Shown here piece by piece: positions 1-6,338 of a DNA stretch of 9,060 nt. Position numbers and translations under genes: made by a program. The DNA comes from an uncultured Bacilli bacterium (GTDB lineage Bacteria; Bacillota_I; Bacilli_A; RF39; UBA660). The notes under the pieces are model-generated. The model was not told the DNA's origin. It did not search any database and saw nothing but the letters and a program-made list of their open reading frames with translations. Numbering within the stretch: the stretch's first letter is position 1; each line of letters begins with the position of its first letter. Where the stretch lies: assembly GCA_947632415.1 (NCBI GenBank), contig CANRPB010000064.1, positions 1 through 9,060 on the forward strand, read 5' to 3'.

Positions 1-88
1 GGTGAAAGCCTTTATTTTACTAGTCTGGCGTGCCCCCCCCCCCTAGGTTACTATTTGTTAATTTTATTTTTTTATATTTCATTTTCAT
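1..88 (-). CDS. Start of a leftward ORF interrupted by a G11 tract; runs to the window edge if one G is lost
   Basis: On the minus strand AAGGAG (97 to 92) precedes ATG at 88 and a second in-frame ATG at 82; the second has the better spacing (9 nt). The reading is Lys-rich (MKMKYKKIKLTNSNL) and then enters 11 consecutive G. As written, the frame gives Gly-Gly-Gly-Gly-Thr-Pro-Asp and stops at TAG (22 to 20) after 22 codons. With 10 G the frame would stay open through base 1 (GGGARQTSKIKAFT and on); with 12 G it would stop at a TAA near 14 to 12. Only one of the three tract phases therefore connects the SD and start to a longer ORF. I do not recognise the product. Either this is a phase-variable gene in the OFF state, a sequencing or assembly length error in the tract, or a genuine 20-22 residue peptide. 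An extended -10 lies upstream at 117-125. Confidence 0.4.
33..43. repeat. Homopolymer of 11 C (G11 on the coding strand)
   Basis: Eleven uninterrupted C residues stand out in a window that is otherwise strongly A+T. The tract lies about 15 codons into the leftward ORF starting at 88 or 82. Long G/C homopolymers are the classical slipped-strand substrate in contingency loci of other bacteria. They are also where dark-cycle poly-G artefacts and contig-end errors occur, and this one is 33 bases from the window edge. Confidence 0.9.
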
Positions 89-116
89 ACACTCCTTTTT
101 ACTTTTCCCTTATAGA

Positions 117-125
117 ACTATAGCA
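117..125 (-). promoter_or_regulatory. Putative extended -10 promoter for the G11-tract ORF
   Basis: Read on the minus strand, TGCTATAGT is an extended -10 (TGn plus TATAGT). Predicted transcription starts near 110, about 13 nt before the SD at 97-92. No good -35 lies 17 nt upstream, which extended -10 promoters can tolerate. Confidence 0.4.
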
Positions 126-149
126 CTTGCAGTAATTATCTTTGCTATA
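119..149. repeat. 7-bp inverted repeat TATAGCA/TGCTATA overlapping a promoter
   Basis: The arms at 119-125 and 143-149 are perfect reverse complements separated by 17 nt. The left arm overlaps the minus-strand extended -10. The right arm begins a perfect extended -10 on the plus strand (TGCTATAAT, 143-151), which would fire rightward into the 3' end of the CapA gene as antisense. It could be an operator dyad, two divergent -10 elements that happen to mirror each other, or chance in AT-rich DNA. Confidence 0.35.
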
Positions 150-199
150 ATTCTACATTAATAATATATCAAAAAAGATGCTTTTTGGCAAGTACCTTT

Positions 200-1504
200 T
201 TAAGATTCTTTTATATATCCATTTTCATCAAATGTCGCATTAACTGACCACTCTTCCATATTTTTTAAAACTTTTTCTCTTTCTTCGTCATATAATAAAG
301 AAGTTTTAAAGTTATCTTGTTTACATGGAATAAAAGAATATTCAAGTTTACCATCATTTGACAATATAATATTAAAAATGCCTGTTTCTTTTGATTCTCT
401 ATTGAAAATAAAATCACCAATGTTATATACAATAGGTTTATTATTATAGAATTCAATTCCTTGTAAAACATGAGCATGTGTACCAACTATAACATCGGCA
501 CCACTATCAATATAAAGTTTACTTGTTTCTTTTTGTACATCTTCTAAGTAATGGGAATCTTCTTTTCCCCAATGAATTAGCGCTACTACAAAATCACTAT
601 TTTCTTTAGTTTTTTTAATTGTCTCCATAAATAAAGTAGGATCATAAGTTCTAAATACTCCAGGACTACTTTCTGTTGCTTCTGGTGTCAAAATATACTT
701 CTCAGCCCTAGTAGCATTTACAAAACCTATTTTATAACCATTAATTATAAAATAATAAGGTTTTATGGCTTCACTTATATTTCTTCCAGCACCAATATAG
801 GGCATATTATACTCTTTTAGGGTTGTCAAAGTATCCATAAAAGCATCATAACCAAAATCATATACATGATTATTAGCAAGCGTAACTAAGTCAACACCCA
901 TCTCATTATAAATACTAACACGTTTTGGACTTGCTCTAAAAGTATAAATTTTATTGGGCATTTTTTCGCCTCTATCACTAATTGTAAATTCGTTATTAGC
1001 GATCATTAAATCAGCACTATTCATAATATCTACAACAGGGGATGATAAAATACCATAAATATTAGAACCTCTAGAATCATAATAAGGCATTATTTCCCAG
1101 TTATCAGCAAGAGATACATCACCAACAAAACCAATCGTTACTTTATCTTTATTACCTTCTATTATTTTAACATTATCCTGACTACTATAGATATCATTAT
1201 ATAATTCTGTTAAAACAAGCAGAGAATATCCAGTAACTTCATGCCAAGAAGATAACGAATAAGTGTTACTTTTTAACTTATCATTAATTTTATATAAAAC
1301 ATCATCACCATACTTAGAAGCAACCCAATTCAAAAAGTCTTTGTCAATTAAATCACTGTAGAAATCATAAACTAAAAGATCTTTTAATATATCATCACGA
1401 GTATTTTGAACCAATACATGATCATTATCACGTCTATTTACTAAAACACCAACTAAAATCAATGTAACAAATATAAGAAAAACTACTAATACTTTCCTTT
1501 TCAT
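200..1504 (-). CDS. CapA-family (PGA_cap) metallophosphatase-fold membrane-anchored protein
   Basis: A 434-residue protein of the CapA/poly-gamma-glutamate biosynthesis family, whose members have a calcineurin-like metallophosphoesterase fold and act outside the membrane on envelope polymers. Residues 3-23 form an N-terminal hydrophobic anchor after MKRK, with no lipobox. A region of about 100 residues without recognised motifs follows. The catalytic-type domain spans about 122-395: GDVSL (128-132), ANNE (169-172), LANNHVYDFG (209-218), HWG (311-313), GTHAHVLQG (341-349) and GDFIFN (363-368). All metal-ligand type Asp, Asn and His positions look intact. TAGGAG, with the upstream gene's TAG stop forming its 5' end, sits 8 nt before the ATG, so this start is well supported. 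It is the last gene of the dnaE-led cluster. There are no capB or capC neighbours, so polyglutamate capsule synthesis is not implied; many CapA-like proteins have unknown substrates. Confidence 0.88.
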   Translation of the reverse strand: MKRKVLVVFLIFVTLILVGVLVNRRDNDHVLVQNTRDDILKDLLVYDFYSDLIDKDFLNWVASKYGDDVLYKINDKLKSNTYSLSSWHEVTGYSLLVLTELYNDIYSSQDNVKIIEGNKDKVTIGFVGDVSLADNWEIMPYYDSRGSNIYGILSSPVVDIMNSADLMIANNEFTISDRGEKMPNKIYTFRASPKRVSIYNEMGVDLVTLANNHVYDFGYDAFMDTLTTLKEYNMPYIGAGRNISEAIKPYYFIINGYKIGFVNATRAEKYILTPEATESSPGVFRTYDPTLFMETIKKTKENSDFVVALIHWGKEDSHYLEDVQKETSKLYIDSGADVIVGTHAHVLQGIEFYNNKPIVYNIGDFIFNRESKETGIFNIILSNDGKLEYSFIPCKQDNFKTSLLYDEEREKVLKNMEEWSVNATFDENGYIKES

Positions 1505-1512
1505 AAAACATA

Positions 1513-1518
1513 CTCCTA
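1513..1518 (-). promoter_or_regulatory. SD of the CapA gene containing the stop codon of the CmpB-like gene
   Basis: On the minus strand TAGGAG occupies 1518 to 1513. TAG is the stop of the CmpB-like gene and AGGAG is the SD for the CapA start at 1504 (8-nt spacing). This arrangement predicts translational coupling or re-initiation. Confidence 0.75.
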
Positions 1519-1995
1519 ATTAACTAAAAACGTAAAAACTACATCAATTACAAAAATAACTAATACTATATATATTAAAAAATTAGGTATTTTTTTTATC
1601 ACTACATCTATGACGGGTCTTAAAACACAAACAAATACAAGCGATGAAATACCCCATAATAAGGCCATTTCTAAGCAAATATACTTTCCAATATTATACT
1701 TTTTATCAGTATAATCCCAGAAGGAATAACCAAAAACATTCTCGATTAATAAGCCACCAACTAACTCTGTCAAAGTTAGTAATAAAGTACAGGCTACAAA
1801 AATGATTAAAAACTTAAAGAAAGGCTTGATATTTCTCTTCTTTAAAATGTGCTCAGAAATTAATAAAATAATAACCGAACCAATGCCATATACTGGAGTA
1901 TAAGGGCCATATAAAATGCCACTTTCACCATATAATATAGATTCAGAAATAAAACCTAATATTGACGCTATTAAAAAATATTTAACATAGTACAT
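1516..1995 (-). CDS. CmpB-like (putative ABC transporter type IV) multi-span membrane protein
   Basis: A 159-residue integral membrane protein with about five hydrophobic segments (roughly 4-20, 34-49, 60-84, 105-125 and 138-158). The signature SGILYGPYTPVYGIGS (25-40), followed by ELVGGLLIENVFGYSFWDY (77-95), and K-Y-x-C-L-E-x-A-L-L-W-G (104-115) match the family annotated as putative ABC transporter type IV / CmpB. That family usually occurs in Bacillota without a cognate ATPase next to it, and its function is not established. GGTGAT (2004 to 1999) lies three bases before the ATG, in the register this window uses elsewhere (rarA), supporting the start. It lies between the pilin (44-nt gap) and the CapA gene (stop inside its SD), so it is probably cotranscribed with both. 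No ATP-binding partner is present, so a transport role is only a family label. Confidence 0.75.
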   Translation of the reverse strand: MYYVKYFLIASILGFISESILYGESGILYGPYTPVYGIGSVIILLISEHILKKRNIKPFFKFLIIFVACTLLLTLTELVGGLLIENVFGYSFWDYTDKKYNIGKYICLEMALLWGISSLVFVCVLRPVIDVVIKKIPNFLIYIVLVIFVIDVVFTFLVN

Positions 1996-2039
1996 AATAT
2001 CACCAATACTAGTATGCCTAATTTAAATAAATATATAAC

Positions 2040-2387
2040 CTAGGAACAAACCTCATTATAAGTATAATCATACTGATTATAACTTTCATTGTAACTTATT
2101 ACAACACAACCAGTTATTTTTACATCATCACTACTACTTTCAATTACACCTTCTTCTATTAATTTATCAACACTAACTTTAACTACATTTCCAGCCTCAG
2201 GTAAAATATCCGTATTCTCAACAGCATATTTTTTAGCGCCATTTATGACTGTTGTAATTTGTTGTTTTTTTAATGTATCTTTTGAATCATTAACAAAATT
2301 ACTTATAGTAGGAATCAATATTACTGCTAAAAGTCCCAAAACTACAATTACTGCCAATAATTCGGTCAATGTAAATCCTTTCTTCAT
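2040..2387 (-). CDS. Type IV pilin-like / pseudopilin protein with class III signal peptide
   Basis: A 115-residue protein beginning MKKG|FTLTELLAVIVVLGLLA. This is a prepilin peptidase site (cleavage after Gly4, methylated Phe5, Glu9 as mature position 5) followed by the hydrophobic helix at about 5-27, which spans the membrane and packs the pilus core. The polar part contains an AVENTDILPEAG segment and a C-terminal NQYDYTYNEVC. Cys94 and Cys114 probably form the C-terminal disulfide loop found in many pilins. In my recollection this domain style recurs in uncultured gut Bacilli. No prepilin peptidase, ATPase or other pilin is in the window, so the assembly machinery must lie elsewhere. The dnaE stop codon forms part of its SD (TAAGGAG), arguing that it is translated from the dnaE transcript. 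It differs from ComGC in its C-terminal half, so competence is only one option. Confidence 0.85.
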   Translation of the reverse strand: MKKGFTLTELLAVIVVLGLLAVILIPTISNFVNDSKDTLKKQQITTVINGAKKYAVENTDILPEAGNVVKVSVDKLIEEGVIESSSDDVKITGCVVISYNESYNQYDYTYNEVCS

Positions 2388-2397
2388 TCAAACCACT

Positions 2398-2404
2398 CTC
2401 CTTA
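2398..2404 (-). promoter_or_regulatory. SD of the pilin gene containing the dnaE stop codon
   Basis: On the minus strand TAAGGAG runs 2404 to 2398. TAA ends dnaE and AAGGAG is the SD for the ATG at 2387, with 10-nt spacing. AGAGTGG immediately downstream adds further pairing potential. Confidence 0.7.
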
Positions 2405-5287
2405 CTGTTTTATAACTTGGTTTATTCTATTTACAACCAGCTGATACTTATCAAATCTTTTTTCCACTTTGGCATTTATATATAAAATATCATGAACATC
2501 AAATGCAATAGTATAAGCCCTTGGAAAAAATACCACATCAGCTGTTGATATTTCATCACTTGCCGTTACAAAACACATTTTCTCTTTAGACTTTGTCTCC
2601 AACATTTTTATCTTATCTACATATATAACAACATTTACTCTTTTATCAAAATAATCAGCAATATCTTTTAAATCAATGGAATTATACTTAATTTTAAACT
2701 CAGTAACAGGATGATTACTCAAATAAAAGCCTAAAATTTCAAGTTCTTTTTCCATAAGGAACTTATTGTCATATTCGTCATACTGCTCAATAACTGGTAA
2801 CAATTCCTTATCATCCAACAAGTCACCAAGTTCACGATAATTTAATATCTTATCTAAATTTTCTATCAAGGTTCGTTTATTATATCCAAGTTTATTAAAA
2901 CAACCTGTAAATATCAAATTTTCAAGACTAGACTTACCTAAGTCACATCTAGTTATAAAATCAAAAATATCTGTAAAAGGCTCGTCTTTTCGCGCTGATA
3001 GGATCTTCTCAACTGCTTGAATACCAATATTTTTTATATTAGAAAATGGATAAATAAGTTTATTGTCTTTTACAACATAACTATTACAACTCAGATTAAT
3101 ATCGGGTGCAAGAACTTGAATATTTTCTGTTTTACATTCAAATATATATTCTTTTGTTTTAGCCTCACTACCTATATTAGTATTAAGCAAGTGACACATA
3201 AATATAAGTGGATAATGAACCTTTAAATAAGCAACCTTATAGGATATCATAGCATAAGCAACGGAATGAGCCTTATTAAAACCGTATGATGCAAACTTCA
3301 ATATTAACTCATATACCTTAGTTGCATCGTTCAAAGAAAAACCTTTACTAACACTTTTAGTGATAAAATTTTTTCTTTCATTTAATAAAACGTCTTCTTT
3401 TTTCTTACTCATTGCCCTTCTTAAAACATCGGCCTCACCTAATGAATAACTAGCCATTACTTGCGCTATTTGCATTATCTGTTCTTGATATATAATAATT
3501 CCATAGGTTGACTTTAAAATTGGTTCTAATTCCTTGACAATATATGTTACAGGTTCTAGGCCTCTTTTTCTTTTAATATAAGTGTCAATATTTCCCATTG
3601 GACCTGGTCGATATAAAGCAATTGTCGCTACTACCTCTTCAAAATTACTAGGCTTAAATTTCTTTAAAAAACTCATCATTCCTGCTGACTCAAACTGGAA
3701 AATACCATTTGTTTTAGCCTGTCCAAATAAACTCATAGCCTTAGCATCATTTAATGGAATATCATCAAATTTGATATTAGCATCTTTCAAAACATCGTTA
3801 ATTAAAGTCAAATTTTTAAGAGCCAAAAAATCCATTTTCAAAAGGCCTTGTTCTTCTAAGTATTCCATCGAATAAGCTGTTTTATACAAACCATGATTAA
3901 AATCTAGAGGAATTATCTCATCTAAATCAACGTCTGACATCACTATTCCTGCTGCATGAATACTAGTGTGGCGTTTTAATCCTTCTAGTCTAGAGGCAAT
4001 CTTAAAAAGTTTAATTAACTTTTCATCAGTTAAAAGAATATTTCTAAACTTTTCTTTTTGGTTGTAATTTTCTTGTAATGACATTTTAGCATCAATTTGA
4101 TTACAAACTCTATCAATTGTCTTTAAAGGAATGTCTAAACTTTTACCAACATCTCTTATCGATTGTTTGGAACCAAGAGTACCGAATGTTATAATAGGCG
4201 CAACTTTCTTAGCACCATATTTATTTATACAATAATCAACAACATCTTGTCTTTTAGTATATTCAAAGTCAATATCGATATCGGGCATTGTTATTCGCTC
4301 TGGATTCAAAAATCGTTCAAATAAAAGATTATATCTTATAGGATCAATGGTCGTTATATTTAAGACATATGAAACTAATGATCCCGCTGCACTTCCTCTT
4401 CCTGGTCCAACTAATATATCGTGTTCTTTAGCAAAATTAACATAATCCCAAACAATTAAAAAGTAATTACAAAAACCCATTTTATTTATTACATCTAATT
4501 CATACTTAAGTCTATCAACATATATTTCTTTGACAGTATCTCCAAAAATTCTTTTGAGTCCTAATACACACAAGCGTTTCAAATACTGAAAGGCACTTAA
4601 ATTATCGGGGCATGGATACCTTGGAAGTAAATCACTATGATATTCAATCTTCAACTTACACAAATCATTTATTTTAGCATTATTATCTAAATGTTTGGGA
4701 AATTCCTTTTTAACCTCGGTGAAAGGTTTTAAATAAACGTCTGTTAAAGGTTTAATACTATCAACAGGTACACCATTTCTAATACTATCTAAGTATCTTA
4801 AATAGGCTTCATCTTCTTTAGCAAGGCAAAAAATTTCTCCCATATAAACTTTAGGTTCAATTTTTATCTGTTCTTCTTCGTCATTATTTTTATAACCTAT
4901 AAATAAATCAATATAAATATTATGTAGTTTTTCATATAAAGCAATACTTTTAAAGGGAATTATACATAATAATCCATCTTTATGGTTTTCTAGATCAACT
5001 TCTGTAACAGGTGAAATAGAAGCAAGTTTTAACAAATTCTTATATCCAGTATAATCTTTAGCATATAAAATTATTTCTTTATCTTCTAAATATAATTCAA
5101 TACCAATAATAGGATTAATATCATTTTGAATGCATTTTTTGTAAAATTCATATGCACCATACATTTTGTTATCAGTAATTGTTAAAGCTTTAATATTATT
5201 TTTTTTAGCAAAGGAAATCAAATCATCGATTTTTATTAAACTTGAAAGTAAAGTGTTTTCGGTTTTTATATTTAGTGGTACATACAT
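2402..5287 (-). CDS. dnaE: DNA polymerase III subunit alpha, DnaE type (short form, degenerate PHP domain)
   Basis: A 961-residue C-family DNA polymerase, shorter than B. subtilis DnaE (about 1,115) and in the size range of Mollicutes DnaE. Domains in order: PHP (1 to about 200), palm and thumb with GPGRGSAAGS (294-303) and the catalytic PDIDIDF (335-341), the third catalytic Asp in KMDFLAL (Asp486), fingers with LYRPGPM (558-564), YQEQIMQIAQ (600-609), SYGFNKAHSVAYA (667-679), a helix-hairpin-helix around 748-765, and an OB-fold (about 882-960). In Bacillota this enzyme usually extends primers before PolC takes over. The PHP metal site looks lost: the usual HxH near the start reads N6-I-K8, and TDxH reads TDN (38-40), so no proofreading activity is expected there. 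The SD AGGATG lies 7 nt before the ATG at 5287. It heads the cluster with pilin, CmpB-like and CapA. Intact frame throughout. Confidence 0.97.
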   Translation of the reverse strand: MYVPLNIKTENTLLSSLIKIDDLISFAKKNNIKALTITDNKMYGAYEFYKKCIQNDINPIIGIELYLEDKEIILYAKDYTGYKNLLKLASISPVTEVDLENHKDGLLCIIPFKSIALYEKLHNIYIDLFIGYKNNDEEEQIKIEPKVYMGEIFCLAKEDEAYLRYLDSIRNGVPVDSIKPLTDVYLKPFTEVKKEFPKHLDNNAKINDLCKLKIEYHSDLLPRYPCPDNLSAFQYLKRLCVLGLKRIFGDTVKEIYVDRLKYELDVINKMGFCNYFLIVWDYVNFAKEHDILVGPGRGSAAGSLVSYVLNITTIDPIRYNLLFERFLNPERITMPDIDIDFEYTKRQDVVDYCINKYGAKKVAPIITFGTLGSKQSIRDVGKSLDIPLKTIDRVCNQIDAKMSLQENYNQKEKFRNILLTDEKLIKLFKIASRLEGLKRHTSIHAAGIVMSDVDLDEIIPLDFNHGLYKTAYSMEYLEEQGLLKMDFLALKNLTLINDVLKDANIKFDDIPLNDAKAMSLFGQAKTNGIFQFESAGMMSFLKKFKPSNFEEVVATIALYRPGPMGNIDTYIKRKRGLEPVTYIVKELEPILKSTYGIIIYQEQIMQIAQVMASYSLGEADVLRRAMSKKKEDVLLNERKNFITKSVSKGFSLNDATKVYELILKFASYGFNKAHSVAYAMISYKVAYLKVHYPLIFMCHLLNTNIGSEAKTKEYIFECKTENIQVLAPDINLSCNSYVVKDNKLIYPFSNIKNIGIQAVEKILSARKDEPFTDIFDFITRCDLGKSSLENLIFTGCFNKLGYNKRTLIENLDKILNYRELGDLLDDKELLPVIEQYDEYDNKFLMEKELEILGFYLSNHPVTEFKIKYNSIDLKDIADYFDKRVNVVIYVDKIKMLETKSKEKMCFVTASDEISTADVVFFPRAYTIAFDVHDILYINAKVEKRFDKYQLVVNRINQVIKQ

Positions 5288-5306
5288 GTTATCACATCCT
5301 ATATTA

Positions 5307-5334
5307 ATTTTACTATAAATATTTTGTTTTTAAA
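5307..5334 (-). promoter_or_regulatory. Weak putative dnaE promoter
   Basis: On the minus strand TTTAAA (5334 to 5329), a 16-bp spacer and TAAAAT (5312 to 5307) would start RNA near 5300, which is exactly the first base of the dnaE SD AGGATG. The -35 is a poor match. The main support is that the geometry repeats that of the better promoters in this window. Confidence 0.3.
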
Positions 5335-5340
5335 ATAATT

Positions 5341-5371
5341 TTGATTAATTTATTTGACTTATTCTTATAAT
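5341..5371 (+). promoter_or_regulatory. Putative rpmB promoter
   Basis: A perfect TATAAT lies at 5366-5371, with TTGATT at 5341-5346 (19-bp spacer, long). Predicted RNA start is near 5378, giving a leader of about 39 nt. An alternative pair is TTGACT (5354-5359) with TAAAGT (5377-5382) at 17 bp. Either way the TTG at 5354 is more likely promoter than start codon. Confidence 0.45.
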
Positions 5372-5416
5372 TATGATAAAGTTATAAGGCAAAGAAATGT
5401 TAAAAGGAGGCAATTT

Positions 5417-5605
5417 ATGGCAAAAAAGATTACTGAAAAAAAACCTTTAGCAGGAAATTTAAGAAGTCACGCTTGTAATAAAACGAAACATATGCAAAAA
5501 CCTAATTTACAAAAAGTAAAGTTAGATAACGGTGAAACTATTATAATGTCAGCTAGAGAGTTGAGAAGTTTAAAAAAGACAAGTAAAGAAGTTAGTGTTG
5601 CTTAA
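5417..5605 (+). CDS. rpmB: Large ribosomal subunit protein bL28
   Basis: A 62-residue basic protein of the large ribosomal subunit. Family signatures: AGNLRSHACNKTK (12-24), PNLQKVKL (29-36) and SARELRSLKK (45-54). The length equals the B. subtilis protein. The ATG at 5417 is chosen because a strong SD (AAAGGAGG, 5403-5410) sits 6 nt upstream and the resulting MAKK N-terminus is typical. A longer in-frame reading from TTG at 5354 has no SD and would start within the promoter region. The canonical N-terminal CxxTG (MxxxCxxTG) is absent: the start reads MAKKITEKKP, about two residues shorter, with no Cys before Cys20, so the zinc-type motif is lost. It stands alone, transcribed away from dnaE and convergent with the membrane-anchored gene 11 nt beyond its stop. 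No clear hairpin terminator is visible in that gap. Confidence 0.93.
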   Translation: MAKKITEKKPLAGNLRSHACNKTKHMQKPNLQKVKLDNGETIIMSARELRSLKKTSKEVSVA

Positions 5606-5616
5606 TTACTTGTTTT

Positions 5617-6237
5617 TTATTTTACAAAAATATTAATAAAAATCATCAATGATATACCAATACCTATTCCTGTTAAAAATATAAAGAATACTAAGTTCAT
5701 AAAACCGTCAGCATCGGAGTGAAAAAATTTACCGGCTTGGGGATGGGCGCCTAGTCTTTTTTGATTTCCTTTGGTAGAACCTATAGATTTGTTGAGTTCA
5801 AATTCTTGGGGATCAACTTCATTGGCATTTTGAGTTAAGGCTTCAAATAGATTTGTCATATCGTTGTAGGGATTTTGTTTTAGCACTTCAAACATTACTG
5901 AACCCTTTTCTGTCAAATTACTTTCAAATATTCTTATAGAACCGTCATCGTATTGTAGTTTAATGTATGACTTACCATTTTTACTTATATCATCAACGGC
6001 AATTATTTTTCTAGCCTTGTTTGATTTTTTTATTTCTAGAATCTTATCGTGAACGTAATCTGGTTCTTCAAATAATCGTTTTAATTCTTTTTTTATAATA
6101 TCGATGTTTCTTGTATCGTTTTTGTAATAATCTTTTAATATATAAAGTTGTTCGGAAGAAACTTTACCAAGTTGTTCTAACATTTCTAGTAATTGATATA
6201 TTATATCTAGTGTATCTTGATTTGATGCTTTACTCAT
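5617..6237 (-). CDS. Unknown protein with a C-terminal membrane anchor
   Basis: A 206-residue protein I do not recognise. Residues 1-75 are highly charged and probably helical or coiled (Leu/Ile/Glu/Lys-rich, e.g. IIYQLLEMLEQLG). Residues 76-106 look like a short beta-rich domain (ARKIIAVDDISK, then SYIKLQYDDGSIRIFE). Residues 107-150 are mixed and 150-178 are Gly/Lys/His-rich and probably flexible. A single hydrophobic segment with GIGIGIS lies at about 181-203, three residues from the C-terminus. With no N-terminal signal, the main part should be cytoplasmic and tethered by its tail. The ATG at 6237 is backed by GAGGTGG (6248 to 6242) and a promoter just upstream. It is divergent from rarA and convergent with rpmB; a role connected to either is unproven. 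Confidence 0.8.
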   Translation of the reverse strand: MSKASNQDTLDIIYQLLEMLEQLGKVSSEQLYILKDYYKNDTRNIDIIKKELKRLFEEPDYVHDKILEIKKSNKARKIIAVDDISKNGKSYIKLQYDDGSIRIFESNLTEKGSVMFEVLKQNPYNDMTNLFEALTQNANEVDPQEFELNKSIGSTKGNQKRLGAHPQAGKFFHSDADGFMNLVFFIFLTGIGIGISLMIFINIFVK

Positions 6238-6254
6238 CTAACCACCTCTCTTCT

Positions 6255-6283
6255 ATTTTAACACATAATTGATAATTTTTCAT
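6255..6283 (-). promoter_or_regulatory. Promoter of the membrane-anchored unknown gene
   Basis: On the minus strand ATGAAA (6283 to 6278), a 17-bp spacer and TAAAAT (6260 to 6255). The predicted RNA start near 6248 coincides with the first base of the SD GAGGTGG, so the leader would be about 11 nt. Confidence 0.5.
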
Positions 6284-6294
6284 CTTTTTATTTA

Positions 6295-6323
6295 TTTACA
6301 TGTTAATTTATACATGCTATAAT
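6295..6323 (+). promoter_or_regulatory. Strong rarA promoter with extended -10
   Basis: TTTACA (6295-6300), a 17-bp spacer and TATAAT (6318-6323), with TGC directly before the -10 (TGCTATAAT, 6315-6323). Predicted RNA start is near 6330, the first base of the SD GGTGATG. This rules against the upstream in-frame ATG at 6300, which lies at the end of the -35. Confidence 0.75.
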
Positions 6324-6338
6324 CGTTTTGGTGATGTT

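Noticed and set aside
160..199. Intrinsic terminator after the CapA gene
   Set aside because: A T6 run is present on the minus strand, but the only stems before it are 2-5 bp and almost all A-T; too weak to call.
265..486. Minus-strand ORF of 73 codons inside the CapA gene
   Set aside because: Another frame of a well-supported gene with no SD or family signature.
3017..3226. Plus-strand ORF of 69 codons opposite dnaE
   Set aside because: Antisense to conserved dnaE sequence, Ile/Phe-rich composition from AT-rich complement, no SD.
3582..3875. Plus-strand ORF of 97 codons opposite dnaE
   Set aside because: Antisense shadow of the conserved LYRPGPM region; no independent signals.
5354..5416. 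rpmB start at TTG 5354
   Set aside because: No SD, atypical 21-residue extension, and the TTG lies in the promoter region.
6300..6338. rarA start at 6300
   Set aside because: It lies at the end of the -35 and upstream of the predicted RNA start; 6339 has an SD and gives the normal RarA N-terminus.
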